64,000 bases of DNA from Pseudotabrizicola sp051200875 (lineage in GTDB: Bacteria > Pseudomonadota > Alphaproteobacteria > Rhodobacterales > Rhodobacteraceae), in assembly GCF_051200875.1 (NCBI RefSeq), contig NZ_CP195191.1:3658001-3722000 (forward strand). Reading direction: 5' to 3'. Shown here in pieces: positions 52,391 through 61,242 of this stretch. The notes below the pieces were generated by a model. That model saw only the letters and a list, made by a program, of their open reading frames with translations, searched no databases and was not told the origin of the DNA. The translations under genes were made by a program, and so were the position numbers. Every line of letters begins with the position of its first letter. Positions within the stretch are counted from its first letter, which is position 1.

Positions 52391-53527
52391 TTGATCATTC
52401 TTGAACATGGACCGGGCGGAAAAGCGGCGCTGTTCCAGCGACCGGTCGAGGTGTTTTCGGCGTGGTCGGCCGATGAGGTTCTGCCAGCGCTGGCAGCGGC
52501 CGAGGCCGCGCGGGCGCGGGGGCTGTGGGTGGCCGGAACGGTTGGCTATGAGGCGGGATATGCGCTGGAGCCGAAGCTGGCGGCGCTGATGCCCGCAGGG
52601 CAACGCGAGCCTTTGGTGGCGCTGGCAGCTTTTGAGGCGGTCGACGATCCGGCGGCGGTTTTCGTGCAGGCGGCGGAAGAGGGGCGGGGCGCCAGCCTTG
52701 CCACCTTGGAGCCGCAGGTGACGCGGGCCGACTACGATGCGGCATTTGCGCGAGTGAAGGCCTATATCGCGGCGGGGGACTGCTATCAGATCAACCTGAC
52801 CTTCCCGATGGCCTCGCGCCTGTCGGGAGCCACGGCGCTTGGCCTTTATGGGGCGCTGCGGGCCGGGCATCCGGTGGGCTATGGGGCTTTTGTCGATATT
52901 GGCGTGGGGCCGGTTGTCGTGTCACGGTCGCCCGAGTTGTTTTTCCGTGTCGAGGATGGGGTGATTGAAAGCCGCCCGATGAAGGGGACTGCACCAAGGT
53001 CAGATGACCCGGTGGATGACGCGATGCTGAAGGCGAGCTTGCGGGCAAGCGAGAAGGTGCGGGCCGAGAACCTGATGATCGTGGACCTGTTGCGAAACGA
53101 CATTGCGCGGATGAGCAAGGTTGGCTCGGTCAAGGTGCCGGAGCTGTTCTATGTGGAAAGCTTTTCGACGGTGCATCAGATGTCGAGCCGGGTGCAGGGG
53201 CAGCTCTTGGGGGGCGCGGGGTTGCCCGAGGTGATGACGGCACTGTTCCCTTGCGGCTCGGTCACTGGGGCGCCGAAGATCCGGGCGATGGAGATCATTC
53301 GCGAGGTGGAGCCCAACCCGCGCGGCGTTTACTGCGGGGCAATCGGATGGGCGGGCCCTGACGGTGGCCAGTGCTGGAATGTGGGCATTCGCACGATCCG
53401 GCTGTTTGGCGACGAGGTGTTGCTGAATGTCGGTGGCGGGGTGGTTTATGATTCCACCGATGAGGGCGAATGGGAGGAGGCTTTGTGGAAGGCACGCTAC
53501 GCACAGCGGCTGGTGAGCCGGGGCTGA
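52391..53527 (+). CDS. pabB: Aminodeoxychorismate synthase component I
   Basis: A 378-residue chorismate-utilising enzyme that makes 4-amino-4-deoxychorismate for folate. Motifs include GDCYQINLTFPM (about 130-141), SPELFFRVEDG (about 179-189), RSDDPVDDAMLKASLRASEK and PCGSVTGAPKIRAMEII (about 288-304). The start is taken at TTG 52391, with GGGGG a little upstream; TTG initiation is less common, so the exact start is open. Followed by pabC with overlap. Confidence 0.9.
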   Translation: MIILEHGPGGKAALFQRPVEVFSAWSADEVLPALAAAEAARARGLWVAGTVGYEAGYALEPKLAALMPAGQREPLVALAAFEAVDDPAAVFVQAAEEGRGASLATLEPQVTRADYDAAFARVKAYIAAGDCYQINLTFPMASRLSGATALGLYGALRAGHPVGYGAFVDIGVGPVVVSRSPELFFRVEDGVIESRPMKGTAPRSDDPVDDAMLKASLRASEKVRAENLMIVDLLRNDIARMSKVGSVKVPELFYVESFSTVHQMSSRVQGQLLGGAGLPEVMTALFPCGSVTGAPKIRAMEIIREVEPNPRGVYCGAIGWAGPDGGQCWNVGIRTIRLFGDEVLLNVGGGVVYDSTDEGEWEEALWKARYAQRLVSRG

Positions 53528-54114
53528 AGCTGATTGAGACGATGCTTTGGACGGGGGAGGTTCTTCCCCGGCTGGCATTGCATCTGGCCCGGCTGGAGCG
53601 GAGCGCCGAGGCGCTGGGTTGGGCCGATCCGATGCCGGGGGCGCGACGGGCTCTTTCGGCGGGGTTCCCGGATAGCCCGGCGCGGCTGCGGCTGACGGTG
53701 GATGCGGCGGGCGAGGCTGCGCTGGAGCTGGGTGCCTTGCCCCCGGCCAAGGCGGAATGGCGGGTGGGGTTGGCGGCAGAGCGTCTGGCCTCGGACGATA
53801 TGTGGTTGCGGGTGAAGACGACGAAGCGGGCGGTTTATGACCGGGCGCGGACGGATTTGGCCGAGGGGCTGGACGAGGTGGTCTTTCTGAATGAGCGCGG
53901 CGAGGTTTGTGATGGCACGATCACCACGGTGTTTTTCGATCGCGGGCAGGGGATGCGGACGCCACCCTTGTCGTCTGGCCTGTTGCCGGGGGTGTTGCGG
54001 GCGGAACTGAACTGCCCGGAAGAGATTTTGCGCGTTGAGGATTTGCCACGGGTGAAGCTGTGGGTGGGCAATGCCTTGCGGGGTCTGATGCCAGCGGTTT
54101 GGGTGGGCGCATGA
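53485..54114 (+). CDS. pabC: Aminodeoxychorismate lyase-like class IV aminotransferase
   Basis: A 209-residue PLP fold-type IV protein, somewhat shorter than the usual 270 residues. The PLP-lysine is in RVKTTKRAVYDRARTD (about 112-127), then EVVFLNERGEVCDGTITTVFF. With PabB it would give 4-aminobenzoate. The start GTG 53485 sits behind GGGAGGAGG and overlaps the end of pabB; an ATG 15 bases earlier is possible. Confidence 0.82.
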   Translation: MEGTLRTAAGEPGLKLIETMLWTGEVLPRLALHLARLERSAEALGWADPMPGARRALSAGFPDSPARLRLTVDAAGEAALELGALPPAKAEWRVGLAAERLASDDMWLRVKTTKRAVYDRARTDLAEGLDEVVFLNERGEVCDGTITTVFFDRGQGMRTPPLSSGLLPGVLRAELNCPEEILRVEDLPRVKLWVGNALRGLMPAVWVGA

Positions 54115-54167
54115 GGCCCCTTTGCCGGACGGCCCCACCCGCCCACCCGCCGTCCGCCAAAGGGGCC
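54115..54167 (+). terminator. Large 19-bp hairpin after pabC
   Basis: Arms 54115-54133 and 54149-54167 pair with a single mismatch around a 15-nt C-rich loop. It begins directly after the pabC stop and precedes the EamA gene, with no U tract, so it may be a stabilising or repeat element. Confidence 0.65.
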
Positions 54168-54184
54168 TTGGAAGGGGCGGTTCA

Positions 54185-55051
54185 ATGAGACTGTTTTTGC
54201 TGACCGCCGTGGCGATGCTGGCCTTTGCCGCGAATTCGGTACTGAACCGGATGGCGGTGGGAGGAGGGTTGATTGACCCCTTGGGCTTTGCCGTGATCCG
54301 GCTTTTGGCAGGGGCGGGGATGCTGGGCGTGCTGGTTGGCCTGAGGGCCTTGCGCGGGGGGGCGTTCTGGCCGGGATGGTCCGGGCGCGGGGCGGGCGTC
54401 TTGGGTCTGCTGGTCTATCTGTTCGCCTTTTCCGTGGCCTATCTGACGCTGGATGCGGGCGTTGGCGCCTTGATCCTGTTTGGCGCGGTGCAGGTGACAA
54501 TGTTTGCAGGCGCGGTGATCGGGCGCGAGGCTGTGCCGCCTCGGCGGTGGTTGGGGGCGGGGCTGGCCTTTGCCGGGCTGGTTGTGCTGATGGCGCCGGG
54601 AAGTGCGGCCGTGCCCTCGGTTCAGGCGGGCGTCACCATGGCGGTCGCAGGAATTGGCTGGGGCATCTATTCGCTGGCCGGGCGCAAGGCCAAGGATGCG
54701 CTGGGGGCGACCGCGTGGAATTTCGTGCTGGCGGTGCCCGTGGCCTTTCTGCTGGTGCTGGCTTTGCCTGTGAGCCCCGAGGCCATGCCTGCAGAGGCAA
54801 GGGGGATCTGGCTTGCGGTGCTTTCGGGCGCTGTCACCTCGGGCCTTGGCTATGCGCTGTGGTATGGGCTGGTGCCATCCTTGGGGGCGGCAAGGGCAGG
54901 GGTTGCCCAACTGACCGTGCCGCTGATTGCCGCCGCAGGGGGGGCCTTGTTGATTGGCGAGGGTGTCGGCCTGCGCTTTGCCATCGCGGCGGCGCTGGTG
55001 CTGGGGGGCGTTGGTTTGGCCAGCTTTCAGAAGGTCTTGACCAAGCGGTAG
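54185..55051 (+). CDS. EamA-type DMT family transporter
   Basis: A 288-residue protein with ten hydrophobic helices. EamA repeats occur in both halves (FAVIRLLAGAGMLGVL; LTVPLIAAAGGALLIGEG). It exports or imports a small metabolite of unknown type. ATG 54185 lies behind GGGGCGG; the frame upstream of it is within the hairpin. The gene overlaps the converging GNAT gene by 25 bases. Confidence 0.87.
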   Translation: MRLFLLTAVAMLAFAANSVLNRMAVGGGLIDPLGFAVIRLLAGAGMLGVLVGLRALRGGAFWPGWSGRGAGVLGLLVYLFAFSVAYLTLDAGVGALILFGAVQVTMFAGAVIGREAVPPRRWLGAGLAFAGLVVLMAPGSAAVPSVQAGVTMAVAGIGWGIYSLAGRKAKDALGATAWNFVLAVPVAFLLVLALPVSPEAMPAEARGIWLAVLSGAVTSGLGYALWYGLVPSLGAARAGVAQLTVPLIAAAGGALLIGEGVGLRFAIAAALVLGGVGLASFQKVLTKR

Positions 55052-55518
55052 ACCCGGTGGGGAATGCCGTTTTCAACCGTTTCACGCATGATGCCTGTGG
55101 GCACAAAACCCATACGGTCCCAAAAGGCGCGGCCGCGTTGGTTCTTTTCCAGAACGGCCAGATAAAGCATGGGCGATTGCCCCGCCTTGGCCAAAGCCTC
55201 GACATGCGCGAGGAAAGCCTGCCCGTTTCCCGATGAGCGCGCGCGGGGCGCGAGGATCATCAGGCCAAGATAGGCATTGCCCGCTTCGGGGAAGCCGAAG
55301 GAAAGCTCGGCCACGCCGCTGAGCCTGCCGTCCAGATAAAGCCCCAGACGGTGCGAGCGTTCGACGTCGTAATTCGGCGGGCCACCGGCGAGGAAATCGT
55401 CGATTTCCTCCTCTCCCGGCGCCATGCCCTTCCACAGATGGTAGTAATCCTGCGCCTCGGTCAGAAGCGACTCGACCGCTGTGCGATCTTTCACCGGGTC
55501 GAGTTCACGAATGTCCAT
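55027..55518 (-). CDS. GNAT N-acetyltransferase
   Basis: A 163-residue GCN5-related acetyltransferase. The acetyl-CoA binding region is LGLMILAPRARSSGNGQAFL (about 84-103), and the C-terminal strand AVLEKNQRGRAFWDRMGF (about 121-138) is typical. Acceptor unknown. ATG 55518 overlaps the DUF1467 stop (TGATG). Confidence 0.88.
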   Translation of the reverse strand: MDIRELDPVKDRTAVESLLTEAQDYYHLWKGMAPGEEEIDDFLAGGPPNYDVERSHRLGLYLDGRLSGVAELSFGFPEAGNAYLGLMILAPRARSSGNGQAFLAHVEALAKAGQSPMLYLAVLEKNQRGRAFWDRMGFVPTGIMRETVENGIPHRVYRLVKTF

Positions 55519-55802
55519 CACTGGCTTTCAGAGGCTGGGGGCATGACGTGGCGCCAATCGAAATCGCGGACCGAGATCATGCCCGAAATGATAATGCTGG
55601 CAAGTATTGCCCAGATCACCGTCGCGATCAGCGTGGTGATCTTGGCCTTTTTGCCAACATTTTCACTGTGCGGTGCGCCGCGGGGCGTGCCGGGAACAAC
55701 GTCGCCGACATCGCCCTGCGTCGTCAGGCGGAGCGGCAGCACGATGAAGAAGGTCATGAACCACGTCACGGCATAGAGGACGAGGGCGGCGGTGATCGTC
55801 AT
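55518..55802 (-). CDS. DUF1467 family small membrane protein
   Basis: A 94-residue protein with two membrane helices (about 5-24 and 56-76) and the family sequence LPLRLTTQGDVGDVVPGTPRG. Function unknown. The gene for methylmalonyl-CoA epimerase overlaps its start by 4 bases, a conserved arrangement in Rhodobacteraceae. Confidence 0.9.
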   Translation of the reverse strand: MTITAALVLYAVTWFMTFFIVLPLRLTTQGDVGDVVPGTPRGAPHSENVGKKAKITTLIATVIWAILASIIISGMISVRDFDWRHVMPPASESQ

Positions 55803-56203
55803 ACTTGCTCAAGCTCCACGAGGCAGCCGTTGAAGTCCTTGGGGTGCAGGAACAGAACCGGCTTGCCATGCGCGCCGATCTTCGGCTCGCCAGACCCAAG
55901 CACACGGGCGCCGGAGGCCTTCAGGTGGTCACGCGCAGCGAGGATGTCTTCGACTTCATAGCAGATGTGATGGATGCCGCCCGAGGGGTTCTTTTCCAGA
56001 AAGCCCTTGATCGGGGAGTTTTCCCCCAGAGGGTAAAGAAGTTCGATCTTCGTATTCGGCAATTCGATGAAGACAACGGTCACACCGTGATCGGGTTCGT
56101 CCTGAGGCGCGCCGACCTTTGCCCCAAGGGTGGCACGGTATTGTTCCGAGGCGGCAGTCAGATCAGGGACTGCGATGGCGACGTGGTTCAGGCGTCCGAT
56201 CAT
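55799..56203 (-). CDS. mce: Methylmalonyl-CoA epimerase
   Basis: A 134-residue VOC-fold enzyme interconverting (S)- and (R)-methylmalonyl-CoA in the propionyl-CoA to succinyl-CoA route. Metal ligands are in LNHVAIAVPDL (His near residue 7), GGIHHICYEVEDI (about 75-87) and the C-terminal GCLVELEQ Glu. Only one step of the route is here; propionyl-CoA carboxylase and mutase genes are elsewhere. Confidence 0.95.
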   Translation of the reverse strand: MIGRLNHVAIAVPDLTAASEQYRATLGAKVGAPQDEPDHGVTVVFIELPNTKIELLYPLGENSPIKGFLEKNPSGGIHHICYEVEDILAARDHLKASGARVLGSGEPKIGAHGKPVLFLHPKDFNGCLVELEQV

Positions 56204-56356
56204 GGCTTTGACTTTCCTTCGTGGTGGGTTGCTGGGGTTATGGGCATCGCATCCGTGCGCGGCAAGGGGCAGGCTGACGCAGGGACGGCAATTAACGCGA
56301 TCTTAGCGGTTTTATCGGTCAATGCGGAGAGGTCTGGTCTGGCAGGAGGAGCGCCG

Positions 56357-57064
56357 ATGCCGATGGGAAACGGGACTGGAGGGCTTGGACTGCAAGCCGC
56401 AGTTCAAGGGATGCTGGTTCCCGAGCGGGGGGCGTTGCCCTTGTCTGGTGTGACGATTCTGCTGGTGGAGGACAGTCGGTTTACCTCTGACGCGCTGCGA
56501 TTGATGTGCCAAAGGTCGGGCGCGCGAATGAGGCGGGCCGAAACCATCGCAGCCGCCCGCGCCCATTTGAAAACCTACCGCCCCGATGTCGTGATCGTTG
56601 ATCTGGGCCTGCCGGATGGCAAGGGTGAGGATTTGATTGCCGAATTTGCCGGGCAAGGCATGGTGGTTATCGCAACGAGCGGTGATCCCGCAGGGGCGTT
56701 GTCATCGCGGCGCGCGGGGGCCTGCCGGTTTTGGGCAAAGCCCTTGCCGGGTCTGGCGGTGTTTCAAGGGGATGTTCTTTCGCATCTGCCCAGCAGGTTT
56801 AAGGTCGTCTCGGCGGATAAGGAAAAGGCCGAGGCCGACCCTATGGCCTTGGCAGATGATCTGCGCCATGCCCTTGCCGTTCTGGAAGAGCCGGATAGCG
56901 CCGACCAGCGACATTACCTTGCCGGGTTTCTGCAAGGCCTTGCGCGCAGCACGGGCGATGCGACCCTGAGAGAAGCGGCGCGTCTTTTGGACAAGACCGG
57001 GGCCTCGCTTGCGCCAGTTCAGGCGGCCTTGTCTGCGCGGTTGAACGCGGCGGGGGTGATTTGA
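56357..57064 (+). CDS. Receiver-domain protein with helical C-terminal extension
   Basis: A 235-residue protein. The receiver (about 30-150) has VTILLVEDSRFTSDAL, phosphoacceptor in VVIVDLGLPDGKG (about 86) and the Lys in FWAKPL (about 132). The 75-residue C-terminus is helical and might be Hpt-like, but no candidate His is clear. Preceded by AGGAGG with 7-nt spacing. No kinase is adjacent. Confidence 0.82.
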   Translation: MPMGNGTGGLGLQAAVQGMLVPERGALPLSGVTILLVEDSRFTSDALRLMCQRSGARMRRAETIAAARAHLKTYRPDVVIVDLGLPDGKGEDLIAEFAGQGMVVIATSGDPAGALSSRRAGACRFWAKPLPGLAVFQGDVLSHLPSRFKVVSADKEKAEADPMALADDLRHALAVLEEPDSADQRHYLAGFLQGLARSTGDATLREAARLLDKTGASLAPVQAALSARLNAAGVI

Positions 57065-57095
57065 TCCGTCTCGCCGCTGCTGGGCCGGGCGCGGA

Positions 57096-57809
57096 CTAAA
57101 GGGCGGGATCGCTGGCCTGACGGACCAGTCTGGTCAGGTCGGAGAGCCGTTCTTTCTGCTGGCCAGAGGCATTGAAATTCGACGGCGAAAGCCATGCAGA
57201 AAACGCTTCTTTCAGGGCGGGCCAGTCGCTGTCGATCACTGCGAACCATGCGGAATCCCGATTGCGGCCCTTGATGACCATATGGTTGCGAAAGACGCCT
57301 TCGTAATTGAAGCCCAGCCGTTGGGCCGCACGCCGGGACGGGGTGTTCAGCGCATTGCACTTCCATTCATAACGGCGGTAGCCGACGGAGAACGCCCATT
57401 CCATCATCAGGGCCATCGCCTCGGTCGCGGCGGCACCGCGCTGGAGTGCCGGAGACAGGCAGATATGGCCAACTTCGATCGACCCTGCCTCTGGGAAAAT
57501 TCGCAAAAAGCTGGCGACGCCCTCGGCATGGCCCGTGGCAAGATTGCGGATCGCGAAGAACACTGGATCGTCCTTGCCCTGATTTTCCTTGGCCCAGCGA
57601 TGGTAGGCGCTGGCCGAAGAAAACGGGCCATAGGGCATGTAATCCCACAAGTCATCATGACCGGAAAAGCTGCGGAAGAGGTCAGCGGCATGACTGTCGG
57701 CATCAAGCGGTTCTAGCCGGACGCGGTGTCCTTCGAGGATCTGGCGCCCCGGACGCGGCGGTGGGGTCCAACCGGGAACGGGGGTGCCCAAACGTGCGTC
57801 CTGAGTCAT
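57096..57809 (-). CDS. GNAT N-acetyltransferase (RimJ/RimL-like)
   Basis: A 237-residue acetyltransferase with the RimJ-type fold: RVRLEPLDADSHAADLF near the N-terminus, the CoA region SIEVGHICLSPALQRGAAAT (about 115-135) and RRYEWKCNALNTPSRRAAQRLGFNYEG (split over about 150-176). The acceptor is unknown. Confidence 0.88.
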   Translation of the reverse strand: MTQDARLGTPVPGWTPPPRPGRQILEGHRVRLEPLDADSHAADLFRSFSGHDDLWDYMPYGPFSSASAYHRWAKENQGKDDPVFFAIRNLATGHAEGVASFLRIFPEAGSIEVGHICLSPALQRGAAATEAMALMMEWAFSVGYRRYEWKCNALNTPSRRAAQRLGFNYEGVFRNHMVIKGRNRDSAWFAVIDSDWPALKEAFSAWLSPSNFNASGQQKERLSDLTRLVRQASDPAL

Positions 57810-57944
57810 GGTTTACCTTCCTGCCTGCGACTTTTGGTCAGTTCTGCCCGAAACGCCGCAAAGCGCAACCGGGAAACGCGCCGAAATGGCACAAGATATG
57901 CGCTTTCCTCACGCGGGGGCGGTGTCAAAAAGGCTGCAATCATA

Positions 57945-58061
57945 ATGACTAAGGTTGATTTTCAGAAAAAGCCGGGGGTTTTCCAGCGGGCCGGAGTTTG
58001 GGCCGTTCACGGCGTCTGGGTGCCTCTGACAGTGCTGGTTGTTGGCAGGGCTTGCTGCTGA
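57945..58061 (+). CDS. Possible 38-codon ORF in the gap between GNAT and DUF1501
   Basis: ATG-started reading MTKVDFQKKPGVFQRAG... with a moderately hydrophobic end and two terminal Cys. AAGG is 11 bases upstream. There is no homologue I recognise; it could be non-coding. The rest of the 295-bp gap shows nothing else. Confidence 0.25.
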   Translation: MTKVDFQKKPGVFQRAGVWAVHGVWVPLTVLVVGRACC

Positions 58062-58104
58062 ACAAAATCCCGTTGAGCCGCGCTTTGCACAAATCTTTTC
58101 GGGA

Positions 58105-59304
58105 TCAGAGCAACAGCGACGGATCATTGCCCATATCGAGACCCGGAAAGATGGAGGTTTCCAAAAGGCTGCGGTCAAGGCCAAAGAGGCTGCGCATGGC
58201 CCAGGCGGCCCAAGCGCGCACGTCGCTGGTGGGCATCAGGTCACGTCGCGCGTAAAGTGAGGCTTCGTCCAGCCCCGGCCATTGGCCCATGACGCGGCCG
58301 CCGCGCAAAGCACCGCCTGCCAAGACCATTGCCCCACCCGTGCCGTGATCGGTGCCTTTGTTGCCATTTTCGGCCACGGTTCTTCCGAATTCTGTCATGG
58401 CCAGCAGCACGGTCTTGCCCCAGACCTCGGGGCCGAGACCGGATTTCATTTGCAAGATGACACGTTCCAATTGCCCAAGGGGGCGATGAAAGCTGCCGCT
58501 TTGATTTCGGTGGGTGTCCCAGCCTGTCAGCGAAAAGGCCGCGATGCGGGTTTGCCCTCGCAGGCGGCGGGCGGCGAATTCGGCAAGCCTGTCGATGCCT
58601 TTCAGCGCCCGGTCAGTCTGCCCATCGGCAGGGGCGGCCATCATCGACAGTGCGGCCTCTTCGGCGACGGCCATTGCCTCGGTCGCCGCTTCCCGAAAGA
58701 GGTCGTCATCATGGTAGATGTGATCAAGCAGCAATTTGGTCTGTGCACTCAGGTCAAGCGTCACCTCGGGCGTCCAGTTGACCACGGGCGCATCCCCCGC
58801 AAGGAGCGGAATGGCGTCGCGCCCGATGGCATAGGCGGTTTCCGAGGTCAGGCCGGGGACGGATTGCAGCACCCGGTTCAGCCAGCCGTCTCGGATGGCC
58901 GCGTCGGGCAGGTCGAGCCCGGTGCCGGCCTCAAGAATGTCTTGACCGTCAAAATGCGAGCGTTGGTCCCGGTAGGGGGTGGAGGTGGCGTGGACAAAGC
59001 CCAGTTCGCCCGAGGTCCAAAGCGGCAAGAGCGCGTGTAAGCTGCCATGCAGGGCAAAGCGGTTGTCGAGCGGAAGGGTGTCTTGCATCAGGCTGGGGCG
59101 GTAGCGGGCAAGGTCAGGCTCGAAGGTTGGTCGAAGCAGGTCGAGGCCATCCATCGCGCCGCGCAGGATGACGACGACAAGGCGGTTTTCGCCAAGAAGC
59201 TGGCTGTCCTCTGACCCGGCCAGGGTGACGGTGGTCAGCCAAGGATGGGCCGCAGTAGAGCAGGCGGCGGTGGCCAGTCCACGAAGGAATTTGCGTCGGT
59301 CCAT
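58105..59304 (-). CDS. DUF1501 secreted protein
   Basis: A 399-residue protein with an N-terminal twin-arginine-like signal DRRKFLRGLATAACS. The sulfatase-like alkaline-phosphatase superfamily resemblance of DUF1501 is seen in VVILRGAMDGLDLL (about 43-56), MTEFGRTVAENGNKGTDHG and AMVLAGGALRGG. Often paired with DUF1800, as here; both are probably exported. ATG 59304 is used; longer frames overlap DUF1800. Confidence 0.88.
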   Translation of the reverse strand: MDRRKFLRGLATAACSTAAHPWLTTVTLAGSEDSQLLGENRLVVVILRGAMDGLDLLRPTFEPDLARYRPSLMQDTLPLDNRFALHGSLHALLPLWTSGELGFVHATSTPYRDQRSHFDGQDILEAGTGLDLPDAAIRDGWLNRVLQSVPGLTSETAYAIGRDAIPLLAGDAPVVNWTPEVTLDLSAQTKLLLDHIYHDDDLFREAATEAMAVAEEAALSMMAAPADGQTDRALKGIDRLAEFAARRLRGQTRIAAFSLTGWDTHRNQSGSFHRPLGQLERVILQMKSGLGPEVWGKTVLLAMTEFGRTVAENGNKGTDHGTGGAMVLAGGALRGGRVMGQWPGLDEASLYARRDLMPTSDVRAWAAWAMRSLFGLDRSLLETSIFPGLDMGNDPSLLL

Positions 59305-59308
59305 CGAG

Positions 59309-60673
59309 TTACCTTCGATTGAATTCGGGCGAGGCAAGGACAAGTCCAAGGCCGCTGCGTTGGGTTTCAGCCTTGGGAACGGCCCAAGCGAGGGCTGTGC
59401 TGATGCGTGGCCCAAGCGCGCGTTGCATGAGCGTTTCGGGGTCGGGTGGAGAGGACAGCAGGCGCAAGGGTTGCTCCATCGCCCATGTGATGCGGGCCGC
59501 CAGACCGGGGGCGTTCAGCCAGCGTTCTGGGGCTTCGGGCCAGCCATCCGGACCGGGCGCGGAAAGCCACGGCTGCCCCATCTGGCGCAGGGGGACCATG
59601 ATGGCGCGGCGCAGATCACGGGTTGGAAGGGCCATCATGTCGCTGCCGGTCAAGCCCATCGCCCGCAGCGCCGCCACGAGGTATTCAAAGGGTTGACGGG
59701 CCTTGGTCGCGGGGGCCTGCCATGCAGAAGGATGGTTCAGCAGGGCGCGATAGGCGGTGGGCAAATCGCCAGACGACTCTTGCCATGCGGTTTCGATGGA
59801 CGAGACGAGCGCGGGGTCAGGGGTGTCGCTGACGAAATGAACCGCCAGCTTTGTGGCCAGATGACGGGCGGTTTCGGGGCGCCGGGCCAGATCGCGCAAA
59901 ACGGCGAGGATGGGTTCCAGTTTCGACCCCTTATAGGTTGTGCCCAGCACGGTTTCCGGCCCCGGTTCGGCGCGGGCCGCTGCAAAGCGGAAGCCGTCTT
60001 TTGCGACAAAGACCCCGGTCAAAAGCTCGGCCAATTCTCGCACATCGGATTGCGTATAGCCTGTGCCCGCCCCCATCGTGTGAAGTTCGATCAATTCGCG
60101 GGCGAGGTTTTCGTTCAGCCCCTTGTTCTTTCTTTGGCCAAAGGGCGAATTCGGGCCGACGCTGGAGGTTTGGTCGAGGTAATCGAGCATGGCGGGATGC
60201 AGGGTTGCCGCGATCAGCAAATCCTCGAACTTTCCAGCCAGATTGGGGCGGATCGCTTCGTCAAGATGGGTGACGGGCAGGGCTGCGGCATAGCGGTTTC
60301 GGGCGGTGGTGGTGAAGTGATCGGCCCAGAAAAGCACCAGTCGTTCGCGCAAATCGTCGGGCGCGTCCAAAGCGCGTGCCATCGCCGTTCGAAGGCCAAG
60401 TTCTGTCTTTGCGGCGATCTGGGCGGTCAATTCGCGGATTTTGGCGGCAGCGGCTTTGGAGTCTTCGGGACTGCCGCGCCGCCGGATTTTCAGCCAATCC
60501 TGGATTTCATCCATTACCGGGAACAGTTCCGCTGACGTGACCGAGGGAAAGCGATTGCGCATGCTGTCCGGTCTGGTCAGGGCCTCGACCATGGCATTTG
60601 GCTCGACCGCCGCACCCTTTGGAAGCGGCAGCCCAAAGCCGAACCGAAAGGCAACTATCGCTGTGTCTGGCAT
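59309..60673 (-). CDS. DUF1800 family protein
   Basis: A 454-residue protein starting MPDTAIVAFRFGFGL. Typical DUF1800 segments are RLVLFWADHFTTTARNRYAA (about 116-135), NENLARELIELHTMGAG (about 192-208) and YTQSDVRELAELLTGV. It ends 4 bases before the DUF1501 start, so they are coupled. Function unknown; association suggests an extracytoplasmic partner, although no obvious signal peptide is visible here. Confidence 0.88.
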   Translation of the reverse strand: MPDTAIVAFRFGFGLPLPKGAAVEPNAMVEALTRPDSMRNRFPSVTSAELFPVMDEIQDWLKIRRRGSPEDSKAAAAKIRELTAQIAAKTELGLRTAMARALDAPDDLRERLVLFWADHFTTTARNRYAAALPVTHLDEAIRPNLAGKFEDLLIAATLHPAMLDYLDQTSSVGPNSPFGQRKNKGLNENLARELIELHTMGAGTGYTQSDVRELAELLTGVFVAKDGFRFAAARAEPGPETVLGTTYKGSKLEPILAVLRDLARRPETARHLATKLAVHFVSDTPDPALVSSIETAWQESSGDLPTAYRALLNHPSAWQAPATKARQPFEYLVAALRAMGLTGSDMMALPTRDLRRAIMVPLRQMGQPWLSAPGPDGWPEAPERWLNAPGLAARITWAMEQPLRLLSSPPDPETLMQRALGPRISTALAWAVPKAETQRSGLGLVLASPEFNRR

Positions 60674-60771
60674 TCTGGCGCTTTCCGACAAAGGCTGGGA
60701 TTCCCGATCAGTATAGCCCTGATATGGGGATCGCCAGAGAGAGACGAAAGGTGATTGGCAGCGATCCGTTT

Positions 60772-61242
60772 TCAGGAAAAGCGGAAATCTGCCGGATAGC
60801 TGTGAAAGCCGTCAAAATCGCCCTTGCCGATGGGGACGCCTGCGTTGCGCAACGAGGCGTAACCCATTGTGACATGGAAGAAAAAGTTGGGAAGCGCGTA
60901 AAGATGGACGTAATCCTGTCCCGTCTGTTCCAGATCGGCAAAGCCCGCGCGATGGCGGATCATCCGGCTGTCTGCGCCGTCAAAATCTTCTGGACGCAGG
61001 TCCAAAAGCCGCGCCCGCGCTGTGGCAAGGCGCGGCCCGATTTCGGCAGGCAGATCGGGTGGCTCGCGCCCCAGAAGGGGATAGGTCAGCCGCAGGGAAA
61101 ACCCGGCGGCTGTCAGGAAATGTTGGCGGGCGGAAAAGCTGTCCGCAATTCGCGCATCCAGCGCCGCCTCTCCCGCCCGCTCGACCATCTTGGCGATCTG
61201 GCCAAGGTAATGGAGAAGGGGCGGGACAGCGGCGTCGTACAT
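60772..61242 (-). CDS. DUF1993 family protein
   Basis: A 156-residue helical protein beginning MYDAAVPPLLHYLGQIAKM; the C-terminal ALPNFFFHVTMGYASLRNAG (about 117-136) is the hallmark of DUF1993. Fold resembles the DinB four-helix group, but function is unknown. The ATG overlaps the aspS stop (ATGA). Confidence 0.88.
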   Translation of the reverse strand: MYDAAVPPLLHYLGQIAKMVERAGEAALDARIADSFSARQHFLTAAGFSLRLTYPLLGREPPDLPAEIGPRLATARARLLDLRPEDFDGADSRMIRHRAGFADLEQTGQDYVHLYALPNFFFHVTMGYASLRNAGVPIGKGDFDGFHSYPADFRFS

